This document shows positions 42,172 through 51,468 of a stretch of DNA of 64,000 nt, one piece after another. This DNA comes from Streptomyces sp. C10-9-1. Lineage in GTDB: Bacteria > Actinomycetota > Actinomycetes > Streptomycetales > Streptomycetaceae. Made by a program: the position numbers and the translations under genes. The notes under the pieces are model-generated. The model did not search any database and was not told the DNA's origin. It saw nothing but the letters and a program-made list of their open reading frames with translations. The DNA is taken from positions 124,001 through 188,000 of the forward strand of contig NZ_JANHKP010000006.1 of the NCBI RefSeq assembly GCF_024497955.1. The letters are read 5' to 3'. How positions within the stretch are numbered: position 1 is the first letter of the stretch; each line of letters opens with the position of its first letter.

Positions 42172-42840
42172 ATGGACAGCGTCATGGCGGCAGGCGGGAT
42201 CGACGGCGGTGCACCGGGCTGGGTGAACGGCCTGATGGAGACACTGGGGGCGCCGGGGGCGGGCATCGCCATCGCGCTGGAGAACCTCTTCCCGCCCATC
42301 CCCAGCGAGGTCATCCTCCCGATGGCCGGCTTCGCCGCGAGCACCGGCACCATGAGCCTCCTCGCCGCCCTGGTCTGGACGACGGCCGGCTCGGTGGTCG
42401 GCGCCCTCGCCCTGTACGGGGTGGGCGCGCTGCTGGGCCGCGACCGGACGGTCGCCATCGCCGCGAAGCTGCCCCTGGTGAAGGTGAGCGACATCGAGCG
42501 GACGGAGGCCTGGTTCCTGCGGCACGGCCCGAAGGCGGTGTTCTTCGGGCGGATGGTCCCGGTGTTCCGGTCGCTGATCTCGGTCCCGGCGGGCGTCGAG
42601 CGGATGCGGCTGCCGATGTTCCTGACCCTGACGACGCTGGGCAGCGCGATCTGGAACACCGTGTTCGTCCTGGCCGGCTATCTGCTCGGTGAGAACTGGG
42701 AGGACGTGGCGGGGTACGTGTCCGCCTACTCCAAGCTGGTGCTGGGCGCGGCCGCACTCGCGGTGGTGGCCTTCCTGCTGGTGCGGCTGCTGCGCCCGGG
42801 AGCGGGTACCCGGCGGGCCTCGGGCGCGCCGCGGGCCTGA
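42172..42840 (+). CDS. DedA-family membrane protein
   Basis: This 222-residue membrane protein has the canonical DedA pattern: ENLFPPIPSEVILPMAGF near residues 37-54, GALLGRDRT, and HGPKAVFFGRMVPVFRSLISVPAGVERM with the conserved G-R-M-x-P-x-x-R-S. A Trp-Asn motif (GSAIWNT) and a final helix follow. It is a better match to the core DedA family than the paralogue at 19527. The role is probably membrane-lipid transport. Nothing links it clearly to the Ter cluster that begins just downstream on the other strand. Confidence 0.9.
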   Translation: MDSVMAAGGIDGGAPGWVNGLMETLGAPGAGIAIALENLFPPIPSEVILPMAGFAASTGTMSLLAALVWTTAGSVVGALALYGVGALLGRDRTVAIAAKLPLVKVSDIERTEAWFLRHGPKAVFFGRMVPVFRSLISVPAGVERMRLPMFLTLTTLGSAIWNTVFVLAGYLLGENWEDVAGYVSAYSKLVLGAAALAVVAFLLVRLLRPGAGTRRASGAPRA

Positions 42841-42877
42841 GCCCGGGCGCGCACCGGGGCGGGCCGCCCCCGCGGTG

Positions 42878-43738
42878 TCAGACCGCGGGCTCCCGGGCGG
42901 CCGCCAGGGCCCTGCGCAGGATCTCCTCGCCCGCCGCGGCACCCTGCTGGGCCAGGGCCTCCACGTGCGCGGCGTCCCAGCCGGCCTCCGCGAGCTCGCC
43001 GTGGCCGGGGCGCCAGCCGCGGTCGGCGGCCGCCAGCAGGTCCGCGTCGAGCAGGGAGTCGCCCGCCGCGAGCGTCAGGCGGGCTCCCGTGCGCCGTGCC
43101 ACCTCGCGCATCGCGGCGCTCTTGGTGAGCGGCCGCGGCACCACGTAGACCTTGCGGCCCTGGAGGGAGACGGAGTAGCCGCGCCCCTCGGCCCAGCCGG
43201 CCAGGTCCTTCAGCCAGCTCTCGGGCAGCAGCGGCCGTTCCACGACGAGGTAGGCGAACAGGTCCTCGGCGACGCGCTCCTTGCGCAGCCAGGCCGGGTC
43301 GGCCGTGGCGGCGAGGTGGGCGCGGATCTCGGCGAGCGGGGCGCATTCCGCGGCCAGCCGCCGCTCGACGGACCGGTACCAGTCGGGGTCGCTGACGCCG
43401 TCGACGAGGAGATGGCCGCCGTTGGCGCAGATCGCGTAGCGGGCGGGCCCGCCCGGCAGGTGGATGCGCTGGTACTGCTTGCGGGTGCGGGTCGTGGTGG
43501 GGACGAAGACGGTCTCCTCGGCGAGGCGGGCGAGGAGCCCGGCCGCGGTCTCCGTCAGGTACGACAGCGGCTTGTGCTCGTGGACCTCCACGCACAGCAG
43601 GCGGGGGGCGTCGGCATCGGGCATCGCCAGCGCGAGTGCCGCGGAGGAGTAGATGAGCGTCCGGTCCAGGTCGCTGGCGACGAGCACGGGGCCGTCGCGG
43701 TGCGCGGGGGTGCCGGAGGGGGCGGGCGCGGCGGTCAT
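42878..43738 (-). CDS. HAD-family phosphatase of the Ter-associated biosynthetic operon
   Basis: This 286-residue HAD hydrolase has motif I ASDLDRTLIYSS (residues ~20-31), later Thr motif PTTTRTRKQYQR, Lys in RPLTKSAAM and acidic motif LAAGDSLLDADLL. This arrangement is of the COF/sucrose-phosphatase type. It overlaps the stop of the upstream phosphoribosyltransferase fusion by four bases, so it should act in the same pathway. In published Ter-system analyses such a HAD enzyme is one step of a predicted nucleoside-like metabolite pathway; that role is inference. Confidence 0.8.
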   Translation of the reverse strand: MTAAPAPSGTPAHRDGPVLVASDLDRTLIYSSAALALAMPDADAPRLLCVEVHEHKPLSYLTETAAGLLARLAEETVFVPTTTRTRKQYQRIHLPGGPARYAICANGGHLLVDGVSDPDWYRSVERRLAAECAPLAEIRAHLAATADPAWLRKERVAEDLFAYLVVERPLLPESWLKDLAGWAEGRGYSVSLQGRKVYVVPRPLTKSAAMREVARRTGARLTLAAGDSLLDADLLAAADRGWRPGHGELAEAGWDAAHVEALAQQGAAAGEEILRRALAAAREPAV

Positions 43739-46260
43739 CGGGCGTCCACCGCCTTGCCGTCGGCGCCGGTCGCGCCGCGGGTGTAGCGGGGGTGGATCAG
43801 CCCGACACAGGTGTAGGGAAGGCCGTCGACCTCCTCCACGGGCACCCCCCGCTGCTCGGCCAGCAGCCGGACATGGGCGAGGTCGCTCCCGGCCCCGCGC
43901 CGCGCGAGCACCTTCCAGGGGACGCGGCGCAGCAGCACCCGGGTGGTCTCGCCGACGCCCGGCTTGACCAGGTTGACGTCGTGGATGCCGTACTCCCCGC
44001 TGATGCGCTCGACGGCCGCCCAGCCCTCCCAGCCGGGCTCCCGGTCGGGGGCGGCGAGCAGCTCCTTCACCTCGGCGGCGACGGAGTCGGCCACCTCGTC
44101 GAAGCGCGCGGCGACGGTGTCCAGGAAGTGTCCGGAGACGTCCGAGCCGGCGAGGTCCCGGTAGAACTTGGCGCCGTGGAAGTCGTGGGGGCCGACCAGG
44201 TCCTGGCGGAGCACGGTGCGGGATATCAGCCCCGAGACGGTGGAGTTCAGGCACGCGGAGGGGATCAGGAAGTCCTCGCGGGTGCCGTAGGTGCGCACGC
44301 AGCCGCCCGGGTCGGCCAGCACCGCGATGCCGGGGTCGAAGCCCGGGAACGCGCTGAGGGCGTCGGCGAGTTCGCGGGTGATGGCGCCCTTGCCCGTCCA
44401 GCCGTCGACGAAGACGACGTCGGCCGGGTCGTGGTGGGCGGCCAGCCAGCGCAGCGCGTTGGCGTCGATGCCCCGGCCGCGCACGATGGAGACCGCGTAG
44501 TGCGGCAGGTCCAGGCCGTGGCGGTGGAGCGCCCAGCGGCGCATCAGGACCCCGACGGGTGTACCGGCCCGGGCGAGGGAGACCAGGACGGGGCGCGGGG
44601 TGCGCTCGGCGAGCACGGTCTCGGTCACGGTGCCGACGGCGCGGGCGATCCGGGCGGCGGACGCCTCCAGCGCGTCCGCGAACAGTTCCTGGTAGCGGGC
44701 GCTCGGCTGGTACTCGACGGGCAGTGACTCGGCGTAGTGCGCCCCGCCGCTCTGGACGGCCTCCTCGCGCTCCTCCGTGGGCGCCTCCAGGTCCGCGTCC
44801 GAGAGGTCCTGGAGGAGCCAGCCCACCTCCTCGGGTGCGTAGGAGGAGAAGTCCGGTCCGCGGAGCGGGTCGGGCAGCATGGGGGCCCTTTCGGGAGTGC
44901 GGTGCGGTGCACCGGCAGCGGTGCGCCCGGCGTCCGGCACGGTGCGCGGGGGAACGTAGGAGGGGACGACGGCGAGGACGACCCGCCCCGTGTGCCCGGC
45001 GAGGCGCGCGAGCAGGCCGTCCTCGGCGTGCAGGGCGGCGGTGTCGCCGGCGGAGTCGACGACGGCGACCACCGCGTCGAAGCCTGCTCCGGCGACGTTG
45101 TAGGCGTAGCGCTCGCCCGGGCCGTCGGCGGGGTCGTCGTGGGCGGGGAAGACCAGCCGGGTGCGGATGGCGTAGCCGGGGTCGTCCACGGCGAGGACGG
45201 GCGAGCGGGTGGTGGTGGAGTAGCGCACCTCCCGGCTGCCGTCGGCGGACTCCTCCAGGGCGAGTGCGAGGCGCAGCGGCGTGTACATCAGCTCCTCGGT
45301 GCCGAGGACGAGGACGCGGCGGGTGCCGTGCAGTGCGGCGGCCAGGGCGTCCGCCATGGCGGGGAGCGCGGCGTCGAGTTCCGCGCGGTGCGCGGGTGTG
45401 AAGCCGTGGCGGCCTCCGTCGGGGAGCCGCGCGGGCCAGCGGAGGTCGACGCGGACGGGGGGGTGCGCGGCCTTCCCCGATGCCGGCCGCTCCCCCGTCC
45501 GGGTGCCTGCCGCCCCCGCTCCCGCGGTCGGCTCCTCGTGGGTCTCTACCAGGGCCCGGCCCCGGGCGAGCACGTCGGCGGGGAGGCGCACGGTGCCCGA
45601 GGCCAGGGTGACCAGGTCCAGGCGTGCGCCGATCTCGTCCGCCGCCGCGGCCAGCGCCCTGTGGTGCTCGGGGCCGCGCATGTCGACCAGGGCGACGATG
45701 ACGTACCGCTCGCGGGGGAATCGCCCGTGCAGGGCGCGGACGGTGTTGAGCACGGTGTTGCCGGTGGAGAACTCGTCGTCGACGAGGACCAGCGGGCCGT
45801 CCCCGGCGAGGAGGCGCGGGTCCTCGGGCAGCAGCAGGTGGGAGGTGGCGTGGGAGTGGGACTCCTCGAAGCCGCCTGCCGGGGCCACGCCCTCGACGGG
45901 GCGGCGGGTGGAGTGGAGGTAGGGCGCGCCGCCGAGCCCGTCCGCGACGCAGTGGCCGAGTCCGGTGGCGGTCTCGGCGTAGCCGAGGACGGTGGCGCGG
46001 GCGGCCTCCGCCGGGGTGAGCAGCTCCCGCACGCGGAGGCCGAGCCCGTACCCGGCGTCGCGGACGACGGACGGCCGCTGGGGGACGTGCTTGCCGAGCA
46101 CCGTGGAGACCAGCAGGTGGGCCCGCTTGGGGTTCCGCCGCAGGGCCAGGCCCAGCAGCTCGGGGAGCCGTGCGTCGCCGTCGATGCCGACCCCGAGCCG
46201 CTCGGCGACCCAGCTTCCCGACCACACCACCGCGCCGCCGTCCTTCGTCGTCTGTGTCAT
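43735..46260 (-). CDS. fused phosphoribosyltransferase-TRSP / StiP-PELOTA protein
   Basis: This 841-residue chain joins proteins that are often separate. Residues ~1-230 are a phosphoribosyltransferase with PRPP loop VLVDDEFSTGNT (~156-168). Residues ~270-450 are TRSP-like (VLVLGTEELMYTPLRLAL, YNVAGAGFDAVV). From ~468 (DFSSYAPEEVGWLL) it is StiP-like, with LVSLARAGTPVGVLM and a second, altered PRPP loop VFVDGWTGKGAI (~614-626). A C-terminal PELOTA-type RNA-binding segment (DLAHVRLLAEQRGVPVEEV ... CVGLIHP) ends it. These domains define the Ter-linked operon predicted to make a nucleoside-like metabolite. It is translationally coupled to the HAD gene. Confidence 0.85.
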   Translation of the reverse strand: MTQTTKDGGAVVWSGSWVAERLGVGIDGDARLPELLGLALRRNPKRAHLLVSTVLGKHVPQRPSVVRDAGYGLGLRVRELLTPAEAARATVLGYAETATGLGHCVADGLGGAPYLHSTRRPVEGVAPAGGFEESHSHATSHLLLPEDPRLLAGDGPLVLVDDEFSTGNTVLNTVRALHGRFPRERYVIVALVDMRGPEHHRALAAAADEIGARLDLVTLASGTVRLPADVLARGRALVETHEEPTAGAGAAGTRTGERPASGKAAHPPVRVDLRWPARLPDGGRHGFTPAHRAELDAALPAMADALAAALHGTRRVLVLGTEELMYTPLRLALALEESADGSREVRYSTTTRSPVLAVDDPGYAIRTRLVFPAHDDPADGPGERYAYNVAGAGFDAVVAVVDSAGDTAALHAEDGLLARLAGHTGRVVLAVVPSYVPPRTVPDAGRTAAGAPHRTPERAPMLPDPLRGPDFSSYAPEEVGWLLQDLSDADLEAPTEEREEAVQSGGAHYAESLPVEYQPSARYQELFADALEASAARIARAVGTVTETVLAERTPRPVLVSLARAGTPVGVLMRRWALHRHGLDLPHYAVSIVRGRGIDANALRWLAAHHDPADVVFVDGWTGKGAITRELADALSAFPGFDPGIAVLADPGGCVRTYGTREDFLIPSACLNSTVSGLISRTVLRQDLVGPHDFHGAKFYRDLAGSDVSGHFLDTVAARFDEVADSVAAEVKELLAAPDREPGWEGWAAVERISGEYGIHDVNLVKPGVGETTRVLLRRVPWKVLARRGAGSDLAHVRLLAEQRGVPVEEVDGLPYTCVGLIHPRYTRGATGADGKAVDAR

Positions 46261-46392
46261 CAGTCCCTCTCCCGGCGGCGCGGTGCCGCCGGAGCCCTGC
46301 CGGGCCGCTGCCCGGCCGTGTGCCCGGTCGTGGTGCCCGGGGCGCGCCCGCGCAACGGTCCGGCGGGCGCCGCTCCCGATCCTGCCCCACCC

Positions 46393-47565
46393 TCAGTCAC
46401 CGAGGCACGCCGCCAGCAGGTCGACGAAGCCGACGTCCGCGGCCGCGACGCCGAAGACCTCCGCGCGCTGCAGGGTGCGCTCCGCCCAGGCCCGGTGGGG
46501 CTTCACCTCGTTCATCTTGTTGGTGTAGGCGGAGCGCAGCACTCCGCCGCCGCCCCGCTCGGGCCGCAGGATGTCCCGGGCGTCGCTGTACTCCTCGTGG
46601 CTGACCACGGACAGGGCGTGCACGGGGGCCACATGGGTGGGGTGGATGCAGGTCTTGCCGAGCAGTCCGTTGGCCCGGTCCAGTTCGATCTCGCGGAGGA
46701 GCCCGTCCATGTCGCGCTCGATCAGCGCGGTGCGCAGCTCCTCCGCGCTGCCCTCCAGGAAGGGGCTGCGGCGCAGCTGCGGCTTGAACATGCGCTCCGG
46801 TGCCGGGAAGTACTCCCAGACGGGACCGGTGATGGTGAAGCCGGTGCCGTCGGAGCGGCCGAGCACGTTGACCACGTCGGCGATGACGGAGGTGACGATC
46901 CGCACGTCGTAGGCGGTCATCTCCTGGGAGCGGCGCAGTCCGTAGGCGGAGCAGAAGTCGGTGACGCCGAGCCGGAGGGCCAGGACCCGTTCGCGGTACT
47001 TGTCGACGGCGCGCGCGATGCCCAGGAGGGTGTCCGTCCGCGTCTCCAGGTAGAGCAGTTCGGGCGACTCCAGGACGGGCATGGCGAAGAGGCGGCGGCC
47101 GGTGGCGGCCTCGGCGGCGCCGAGCGCCTCCAGGAAGGGCACGCCACGGGCCTCGGTGAACTTGGGGAGTACGAATCCGGACAGGAGTCGCCTGGCCGGT
47201 CCCAGTCGTTCGGTGAGCGTGGGGATCTGCTCGGGGTGGCGGACCCGGATGAAGAGCAGGGGCACCTCCGCTCCCGCGTCACGGAGGTCGGCGAGCGCGG
47301 AGAACTGCCGGACCAGATTGGCCTCGGCCTCCTCCACGTCGGCGTCGTCGATGGAGTCCTCCAGGCAGAGCACCATGGACACCACGCCGTGACCGGCCTG
47401 TTTGGCCACGTCCTCGGCGAGCCGGGGGCGCGTGGCGGGGCTGTAGAGGGTGGCTCCGAGCGCGGCGGACAGCACCGCGGCCGGTGAGTCCGCGTCGAAC
47501 TCGCACGGCTGCCGGTGGAACAACCGGTCTCGGGACGCGGCCGGGATGTGCCCGAAATGACGCAT
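46393..47565 (-). CDS. HpcH/HpaI-CitE type aldolase/lyase of Ter operon
   Basis: This 390-residue TIM-barrel lyase-like protein has FADADSPAAVLSAALGATLYSP at the N-terminus, then MVLCLEDSIDDADV, FVLPKFTEARG, MPVLESPELLYLETR, LRLGVTDFCSAYGLRR and LLGKTCIHPTHVAPVHAL near the end. The IHP motif is shared with CitE-like C-C lyases. In Ter-linked operons this enzyme accompanies the PRTase/StiP and HAD proteins. ATG at 47565 gives a normal family start (MRHFGHI). It is 132 bases upstream of the PRTase gene and probably heads the operon; TACTAT at 47620-47615 (minus) may be its -10. Confidence 0.8.
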   Translation of the reverse strand: MRHFGHIPAASRDRLFHRQPCEFDADSPAAVLSAALGATLYSPATRPRLAEDVAKQAGHGVVSMVLCLEDSIDDADVEEAEANLVRQFSALADLRDAGAEVPLLFIRVRHPEQIPTLTERLGPARRLLSGFVLPKFTEARGVPFLEALGAAEAATGRRLFAMPVLESPELLYLETRTDTLLGIARAVDKYRERVLALRLGVTDFCSAYGLRRSQEMTAYDVRIVTSVIADVVNVLGRSDGTGFTITGPVWEYFPAPERMFKPQLRRSPFLEGSAEELRTALIERDMDGLLREIELDRANGLLGKTCIHPTHVAPVHALSVVSHEEYSDARDILRPERGGGGVLRSAYTNKMNEVKPHRAWAERTLQRAEVFGVAAADVGFVDLLAACLGD

Positions 47566-47773
47566 GGAGATCCCCTGTAGCAGCCTCGACGGCCCTGGTG
47601 ACGTATGGCCGGTAATAGTACGTAGGGGCGGGTGTCCGGAGTTCCCGGTGTGCATGAAATCCAGGTAACCCGTCCGCTTCCGCCGGGTGGGAGGCCGGGC
47701 GGCGGCGGGTGCGACCGGCCGGTGCCCGCCCCCGCGTTGTCCCCTCACCCCTCGGCCAGGCAGGATGACGGGC

Positions 47774-48616
47774 ATGACGCACGCGATGACGAAGGGCTCG
47801 AACGTCCCCCTCGGTGCCGCGGCCGTGCGGGCCGTGCTGCGCTGGACCCCGGGTACGGGGGTCCCGGACGTGGACGTCTCGGCGCTGCTGCTGGGCCCGG
47901 GCGGCCGTGTGCGGAGCGACGAGGACTTCGTCTTCTACAACCAGCCCCGGCATCCGTCGGGCCTGGTCCGCCGTCTGCCGAAGAAGCGGGTGGCGGAGCA
48001 CCTGACGGACACGGTGGAGGCCGACCTGACGGCGCTGGACGCCTCCGTGGAGCAGGTGGTGATCGCCGCCTCCTCGGACGGCGGGACCTTCGCCCACGTA
48101 CCCGACCTGCGGATTCTCGTGCACGACGCGGCGGGGGGCGACGGGGAGCCGCTGGCCGTCTTCGACGTGCGGCCGGAGACCGGGGAGGAGACGGCCGTCA
48201 TCTGCGGCGAGCTCTACCGGCGCGGGGAGGGCTGGAAGTTCCGTGCCGTGGGGCAGGGCTACCCGACGGGCCTGGTGGGGCTCGCGACCGCGTTCGGGAT
48301 CTCCGTGGACGAGGCGGAGGCGGACGGGGAGGACGGCGGCGACCCGGCGGCGACGGAGCCGGAGGGGGCCCCCGCGGCACCGGAGCCGGAGACGCAGGTG
48401 GTCCCCGCTCCGCCCGGCGTGCCGCCGGCGTACGGCTATCCGGGGGACGGCGGGGCCGCCCCGGCCTACGGCTATCCGCCCGCGGCGCCGCCTGTCCCGG
48501 CCGCGGCCCCCGCGGCCGGGTACGGGTACCCGCAGCCCGCGGGCGCGGTTCCGGGCGCCGGGCCCGATCCGTCGTTCCGGCTGCCGCCGATGGGGCCGCA
48601 GTTCCTGCGCAGGTGA
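47774..48616 (+). CDS. TerD-like protein with degenerate metal site and Pro/Tyr-rich tail
   Basis: The 280-residue protein begins with a TerD domain (MTHAMTKGSNVPLG ... [34 protein letters not shown], residues ~1-180). The Ca2+-binding loop of classic TerD ([12 protein letters not shown]) is replaced by EHLTDTVEADL, so metal binding is probably lost or altered. From ~residue 185 there is an acidic stretch, then Pro/Gly/Tyr repeats of the form AYGYP. This long tail is not part of normal TerD and looks like a disordered interaction region. It lies divergent from the aldolase gene. Confidence 0.8.
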   Translation: MTHAMTKGSNVPLGAAAVRAVLRWTPGTGVPDVDVSALLLGPGGRVRSDEDFVFYNQPRHPSGLVRRLPKKRVAEHLTDTVEADLTALDASVEQVVIAASSDGGTFAHVPDLRILVHDAAGGDGEPLAVFDVRPETGEETAVICGELYRRGEGWKFRAVGQGYPTGLVGLATAFGISVDEAEADGEDGGDPAATEPEGAPAAPEPETQVVPAPPGVPPAYGYPGDGGAAPAYGYPPAAPPVPAAAPAAGYGYPQPAGAVPGAGPDPSFRLPPMGPQFLRR

Positions 48617-48681
48617 CCCGGCCCCGGTGCGGGCGCGCCTGGTCCGGGGTCTGACGCCCCCGGCGGGCGGCCCCGGCGGGC

Positions 48682-48709
48682 GGCCCCGGCGGCGGCTTCG
48701 CCGGGGGCC
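48682..48709. terminator. convergent imperfect hairpin
   Basis: GGCCCCGGCG pairs with CGCCGGGGGCC (one bulged G) between the convergent TerD-like and TerA-like genes. A run of GGCGGGCGGCCCC repeats precedes it. Confidence 0.45.
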
Positions 48710-48784
48710 TCGGGGGCACGGACGGCACCGAGGCCGCGAGCGGCTCAGGGCCCGCACCGCGGCCTCCGGGGCGGGGCGCAGCTG

Positions 48785-49522
48785 TCACACCCTGCTCTTG
48801 TAGCCCCTGCCCCACTGGAGCCCCCAGCCGTAGAGCCGGTCCAGCTCGGCCTGGAAGCCGTAGACGAACTTCACCTCGCGGCGGACGACCAGCTCGCCCT
48901 TGGTGTTGTCGACGGAGAACACCGCGCAGGACCGGGCCTCGGGGGCGCGCTCGTCGAGTTCGATCTCCAGCCGGGGCCCGTTGCTCGGGTAGAGGGTGCA
49001 GGTGGCGTGGGTCCGGTCGAAGGCCGGGGTCTGGTCGTAGATGTAGACGAAGAAGAGCAGCCGCGTGATGTCCTCGCGGTGGTCCAGGTTGACGAAGATC
49101 GTCTCGCCGGAGGGGGCGCCGAAGCGGTCGTCGCCGCTGAGGCGCACGTAGGGCGGCTCGTTGAGGTCGCCGAAGAAGCCGCCGAGGGGCTGGACGACGC
49201 CCTTGGTGCCGTCGGCGAGCTCGTACAGGCAGCCGAGGTCGAGGTCGACGTTGACCATGCCCTGCGTGTGGGCCTGGACGACCTCCGGCTGGAACATCCT
49301 CAGCGGGTTCCTCAGCAGGCCGCCGGCGGGGCGCGAGCGGCCCTCGATGTCGGAGGTGCGCATCCGCCAGGAGAGGTTGACGCGCAGGTTGCCGCTGGCG
49401 GCGCCCTGCTTGGACAGCGACACCGACGGGCGCCGCCTGGTCAGCTCGATCGCGTTGGAGGCGGCGCTGCCGGAATCGAACTGCGCCGCGCTGCCTCGAA
49501 ACAGGTTGTCCCAGAAGGCCAT
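48785..49522 (-). CDS. TerA-like tellurium-resistance protein
   Basis: This 245-residue protein has an N-terminal Ser/Arg lead (MAFWDNLFRG) and then a TerD-superfamily domain of the TerA subtype: VNVDLDLGCLYEL, GVVQPLGGFFGDLNEPPYVRLSGDDR, GETIFVNLD, LLFFVYIYDQTPAF, CAVFSVDN, and the C-terminal YGWGLQWGRGYKSR. It is cytosolic and probably metal-binding and envelope-associated through other Ter proteins. It follows the DUF475 gene after a terminator, so it may have its own promoter. Confidence 0.8.
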   Translation of the reverse strand: MAFWDNLFRGSAAQFDSGSAASNAIELTRRRPSVSLSKQGAASGNLRVNLSWRMRTSDIEGRSRPAGGLLRNPLRMFQPEVVQAHTQGMVNVDLDLGCLYELADGTKGVVQPLGGFFGDLNEPPYVRLSGDDRFGAPSGETIFVNLDHREDITRLLFFVYIYDQTPAFDRTHATCTLYPSNGPRLEIELDERAPEARSCAVFSVDNTKGELVVRREVKFVYGFQAELDRLYGWGLQWGRGYKSRV

Positions 49523-49609
49523 GCCCCACCCCACACTCGCCGTGCCCGACTGTCCGTGCCTGTGCCGCGCCTGCGCGGGCGCTGCGCCCGTGCCCGTGCC
49601 CGTGCATGC

Positions 49610-49652
49610 GGCGGGGCGGCCGCGAGGCTGAGCACCTCGCGACCGCCCCGCC
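49610..49652 (-). terminator. strong hairpin after DUF475 gene
   Basis: GGCGGGGCGG-C-CGCGAGG pairs with CCTCGCG-A-CCGCCCCGCC: 17 pairs with one mismatch and a 7-base loop. It lies 29 bases past the DUF475 stop on the minus strand. Confidence 0.75.
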
Positions 49653-49680
49653 GGGAAGCGTTCCCGCCCGGGGGCGGGTG

Positions 49681-50820
49681 TCACACCCCTGAGGAGACCC
49701 CGGCCTTGTCGCCGGAGGAGCCGCCCTCGGCCGCCGCCGCCTTCCTGTTGCGCTGCAGCGAGGAGAGGAAGGAGGCCGCGATCAGCACGACGCCGACCAG
49801 GCCGGTGATGATCTCGCTGATCTCGTGCTGGATCGTGATCAGCAGGATGACGGCGAGGGCGCCGATCGCGTAGTGCGCGCCGTGCTCCAGGTAGACGTAG
49901 TCGTCCAGGGTGCCCTGGCGGACCAGGTACACCGTGAGGGAGCGGACGTACATGGCGCCGATGCCGAGGCCGAGTGCCATCCAGAAGATGTGGTTGGTGA
50001 TGGCGAAGGCGCCGATCACTCCGTCGAAGGAGAAGGAGGCGTCGAGGACTTCCAGGTAGAGGAAGAGGAAGAAGGCGGCCTTGCCCGCCAGGCCGACGGC
50101 GGAGACCTGCTTGCCCTCGCGCTTGGCGCGCTCCTCCTCCTCGTGCTCGCGCTCCTCCTCTTCCTCCAGCTTGTCCTCGAAGTAGCCGGAGAGGCCGCCG
50201 ACGACCAGGTAGGTGATCAGGCCCGCGACGCCGGAGAGCAGGACGGTGGCGGACTTGTCGGCGTGGCCCGTGCTGGTGTGGGCGTGGGTGGCGAAGGTGA
50301 TCGCCGTGACCAGCAGGACGATCAGGGCGACGCACACCGAGAGCATGTCGATCTTGCCCAGCTTGGCCACCGGGCGCTCCAGCCAGGCGAGCCACTTGTG
50401 CTCCCGCTCCTCGAACAGGAAGTCGAGGAAGATCATCAGGAGGAACATGCCGCCGAAGGCCGCGATGGCCGGGTGGGCGTCGGTGACGAGCGCCTCGTAG
50501 CGGTCCGGATCGTCCATGGCCAGCTGGACGGCCTCGATCGGCCCGACCTGGGCGCTGATGGCCACGATCACGACGGGGAACACCAGCCGCATGCCGAACA
50601 CGGCGATCAGAATGCCGATCGTCAGGAAGATCTTCTGCCAGAAGGCATTCATCTTCTTGAGGATGCCGGCGTTCACGACCGCGTTGTCGAAGGAGAGGGA
50701 GATCTCGAGGATCGAGAGGATCAGGACGATCCCGAAGGCTTCCCAGCCCCACTGCCAGGCGGCGAAGGCCAGGCCGGCCGCCGTTACGGCGAACGACCAG
50801 CCGAAGGTTTTCAGAACCAC
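49681..50820 (-). CDS. TerC/DUF475 family integral membrane protein
   Basis: This 379-residue protein has about nine membrane helices. Two acidic intramembrane motifs are typical of TerC/DUF475: LEISLSFDNAVVNAG near residue 38-52 and LEVLDASFSFDGVIGAF near 260-276. A very acidic/basic cytosolic loop (EEEEEREHEEEERAKREGK) interrupts the middle. TerC relatives move metal ions (for example Mn2+) or scaffold Ter complexes. GTG at 50820 is the start. It sits 72 bases after the TerD gene on the same strand and is probably co-transcribed, giving the cluster its membrane component. Confidence 0.88.
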   Translation of the reverse strand: MVLKTFGWSFAVTAAGLAFAAWQWGWEAFGIVLILSILEISLSFDNAVVNAGILKKMNAFWQKIFLTIGILIAVFGMRLVFPVVIVAISAQVGPIEAVQLAMDDPDRYEALVTDAHPAIAAFGGMFLLMIFLDFLFEEREHKWLAWLERPVAKLGKIDMLSVCVALIVLLVTAITFATHAHTSTGHADKSATVLLSGVAGLITYLVVGGLSGYFEDKLEEEEEREHEEEERAKREGKQVSAVGLAGKAAFFLFLYLEVLDASFSFDGVIGAFAITNHIFWMALGLGIGAMYVRSLTVYLVRQGTLDDYVYLEHGAHYAIGALAVILLITIQHEISEIITGLVGVVLIAASFLSSLQRNRKAAAAEGGSSGDKAGVSSGV

Positions 50821-50892
50821 TGGTTACCCAATCGTGTGATGGTCCCCCGGGTGAAGCCTGGGGGATGGCCCTCCCCCGCACCGCACGCGGCT

Positions 50893-51468
50893 TTACGAAA
50901 CATTGACCCCGAAGTCTAGAGCGATGCCGCGCAGGCCCGATGCGTACCCCTGCCCCACCGCGCGGAACTTCCATTCGCCCTGGTAGCGGTAGAGCTCGCC
51001 GAAGATCATCGCCGTCTCCGTGGAGGCGTCCTCCGAGAGGTCGTAGCGGGCCAGTTCCTGGCCGTCGGCCTGGTTCACCACCCGGATGAAGGCGTTGCTG
51101 ACCTGCCCGAAGGTCTGGCCGCGGTTGTCCGCCTCGTGGATGGAGACGGGGAAGACGATCTTGTCGACGTCGGCGGGGACCTGGGGGAGGTCCACGACCA
51201 CGGACTCGTCGTCGCCGTCACCCTCACCGGTGAGGTTGTCGCCCGTGTGCTGGACGGAGCCGTCCGGGCTGGTGAGCTGGTTGTAGAAGACGAACCACTC
51301 GTCGCCGAGCACCCTGCCGTCGCGGCACAGGAGTGCGCTCGCGTCGAGGTCGAAGGGCGCCCCGGTGGTGGAGCGTGCGTCCCAGCCGAGCCCGACGAGG
51401 ACCTGGGTGAGATTGGGTGCGGCCTTGGAGAGGGAGACGTTGCCTCCCTTGGCGAGTGTGACGCCCAT
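50893..51468 (-). CDS. terD: TerD-family Ca2+-binding stress protein
   Basis: This 191-residue canonical TerD begins [15 protein letters not shown]. Next come [12 protein letters not shown], the Ca2+-binding loop [13 protein letters not shown] (~residues 75-88), [44 protein letters not shown] and [19 protein letters not shown]. It is cytosolic. It is a close tandem paralogue of the next TerD upstream, with 176 bases between them. Duplicated TerD genes of this kind are normal in streptomycetes and affect tellurite resistance and development. Confidence 0.92.
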   Translation of the reverse strand: MGVTLAKGGNVSLSKAAPNLTQVLVGLGWDARSTTGAPFDLDASALLCRDGRVLGDEWFVFYNQLTSPDGSVQHTGDNLTGEGDGDDESVVVDLPQVPADVDKIVFPVSIHEADNRGQTFGQVSNAFIRVVNQADGQELARYDLSEDASTETAMIFGELYRYQGEWKFRAVGQGYASGLRGIALDFGVNVS

